From: Podospora pseudocomata
Lineage: Eukaryota; Ascomycota; Sordariomycetes; Sordariales; Podosporaceae
Length of the DNA: 64,000 bases
NCBI RefSeq assembly: GCF_035222375.1
Contig: NW_026946364.1
Coordinates: 310,001 to 374,000, forward strand
Direction: 5' to 3'
The notes under the pieces were generated by a model. It was not told where the DNA came from. It saw only the letters and a list, made by a program, of their open reading frames with translations, and did not search any database. A program made the position numbers and the translations under genes. Numbering within the stretch: the stretch's first letter is position 1; each line of letters begins with the position of its first letter. Of this stretch, positions 63,291-64,000 are shown in pieces.

Positions 63291-64000
63291 AACGTGATCA
63301 AGAGGAAGGAGAGCCTTGGTGAAGCGCTCAAAATATTAACTGGAGTTTTGGAGTCTCTCGCTTCTATGTTGGATAGGACGAGGCTTTCTTTGGAAGCACC
63401 TGAAGAGTGCTCGGGTCTTTTGATGGATATGATGCGGCTTTCTTTAGGAACATCTGATGATCAACTCTAGTGACTGGAGAGCAGGTGCCATGATGTTACT
63501 GGGAGTCAACCAACACCGATACTTGGTATCATTTGTCATCTGGAATTGAGGCTGATAGGTCCTTTCAATTGGCAATTGCCAGAGGATGGAGCAACGATTG
63601 CTGCTGAGGGTGTAGATAGAGGTGATATGTGGTGTCTGATCTCTGAATTCATGTTATGATGCCTTTGGTAGACACATGTATTCTACCACATCTAGACAGC
63701 TAGCTGTTCAACACATGCTTATCGACACCCCCACTCTCAAGAATAGACGTTTGAAAGCTTCAAGCCTGGTTGCTACATGGAGCCCGGACAAAGGCGTGTC
63801 CTGAAATGACATTTTTTACCTACAGCCACCAGCCCGGTGAATGCAAGTATATTGAGCGGTCCCGAAATTCTTACTTTCCTGTCCAGGTTAAAAGGAGAAC
63901 CCCATGCTTCGTCCAAGGATCCGAGTTCTTTTTCTCTCTCAATCATTTTAATTTTCAGATTTTACGAAGACTTATAGACTTGTCTTACCCACATCAATAC
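63291..64000. other. no supported gene at window end
   Basis: Short frames only. A duplicated segment, gctttcttt(a/g)gaa near 63384 and 63438, codes similar short words, so this may be the tail of the preceding gene or a decayed copy. Confidence 0.4.

Overview
This window looks like a chromosome segment of a filamentous ascomycete, most likely a Sordariomycete. The signs are short introns of about 46-75 nt with GT...AG ends and CTAAC/CTGAC-type branch sites, scattered monocistronic genes on both strands, fungal-specific families (HET, HeLo-like STAND, cutinase, TmpA, DUF6594, vanillyl-alcohol oxidase), and an intron-containing tRNA-Glu. No bacterial operon structure or CRISPR array is visible. 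Exon joins given here come from reading frame continuity and splice signals, not from transcripts.

Layout. 0-8 kb: a secreted cutinase, a two-finger C2H2 protein and a coiled-coil, glutamine-repeat protein. 7.7-10.2 kb: two minus-strand genes that seem broken, one unknown and one cytidine-deaminase-like. 12-22 kb: a rhodopsin-type integral membrane protein, a GDSL/SGNH hydrolase, an AsaB-like hydroxylase/desaturase, a TmpA-like flavoprotein, a tRNA-Glu(CTC) with intron, and a tannase/feruloyl esterase. 22-26.5 kb: a DUF6594-like membrane protein and a large CCCH plus RBR ubiquitin ligase. 26.7-29.7 kb: a frame-broken FHA-like/protein-kinase gene head to head with a second frame-broken gene. 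30-32.4 kb: a GH43 glycosidase and an HD-domain protein.

32.7-42.5 kb is a self/non-self recognition cluster: a HET-domain protein, a dienelactone hydrolase, a second HET-domain protein divergent from it, an ASCH (PUA-like) protein and a HeLo-like/NACHT NLR-type protein. It is the best candidate here for a functional accessory system, although each family is known separately. 42.9-50.6 kb returns to metabolism and membrane genes: vanillyl-alcohol oxidase, two multi-span membrane proteins, an unknown protein and a Baeyer-Villiger-type FAD monooxygenase.

51.7-64 kb is a repeat-rich, gene-poor zone. It has a deletion-derivative pogo/Fot1-type transposon with terminal inverted repeats and a TA duplication, LTR relics (one solo LTR with a perfect 5-bp duplication), a cysteine-module membrane protein, an SDR enzyme, a tRNA-like relic, a truncated anthranilate synthase fragment, a patatin N-terminal stub and a DUF7587-like gene. 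Gene fragments, insertions and AT-rich stretches suggest duplication, transposition and possibly RIP have worn this end down.
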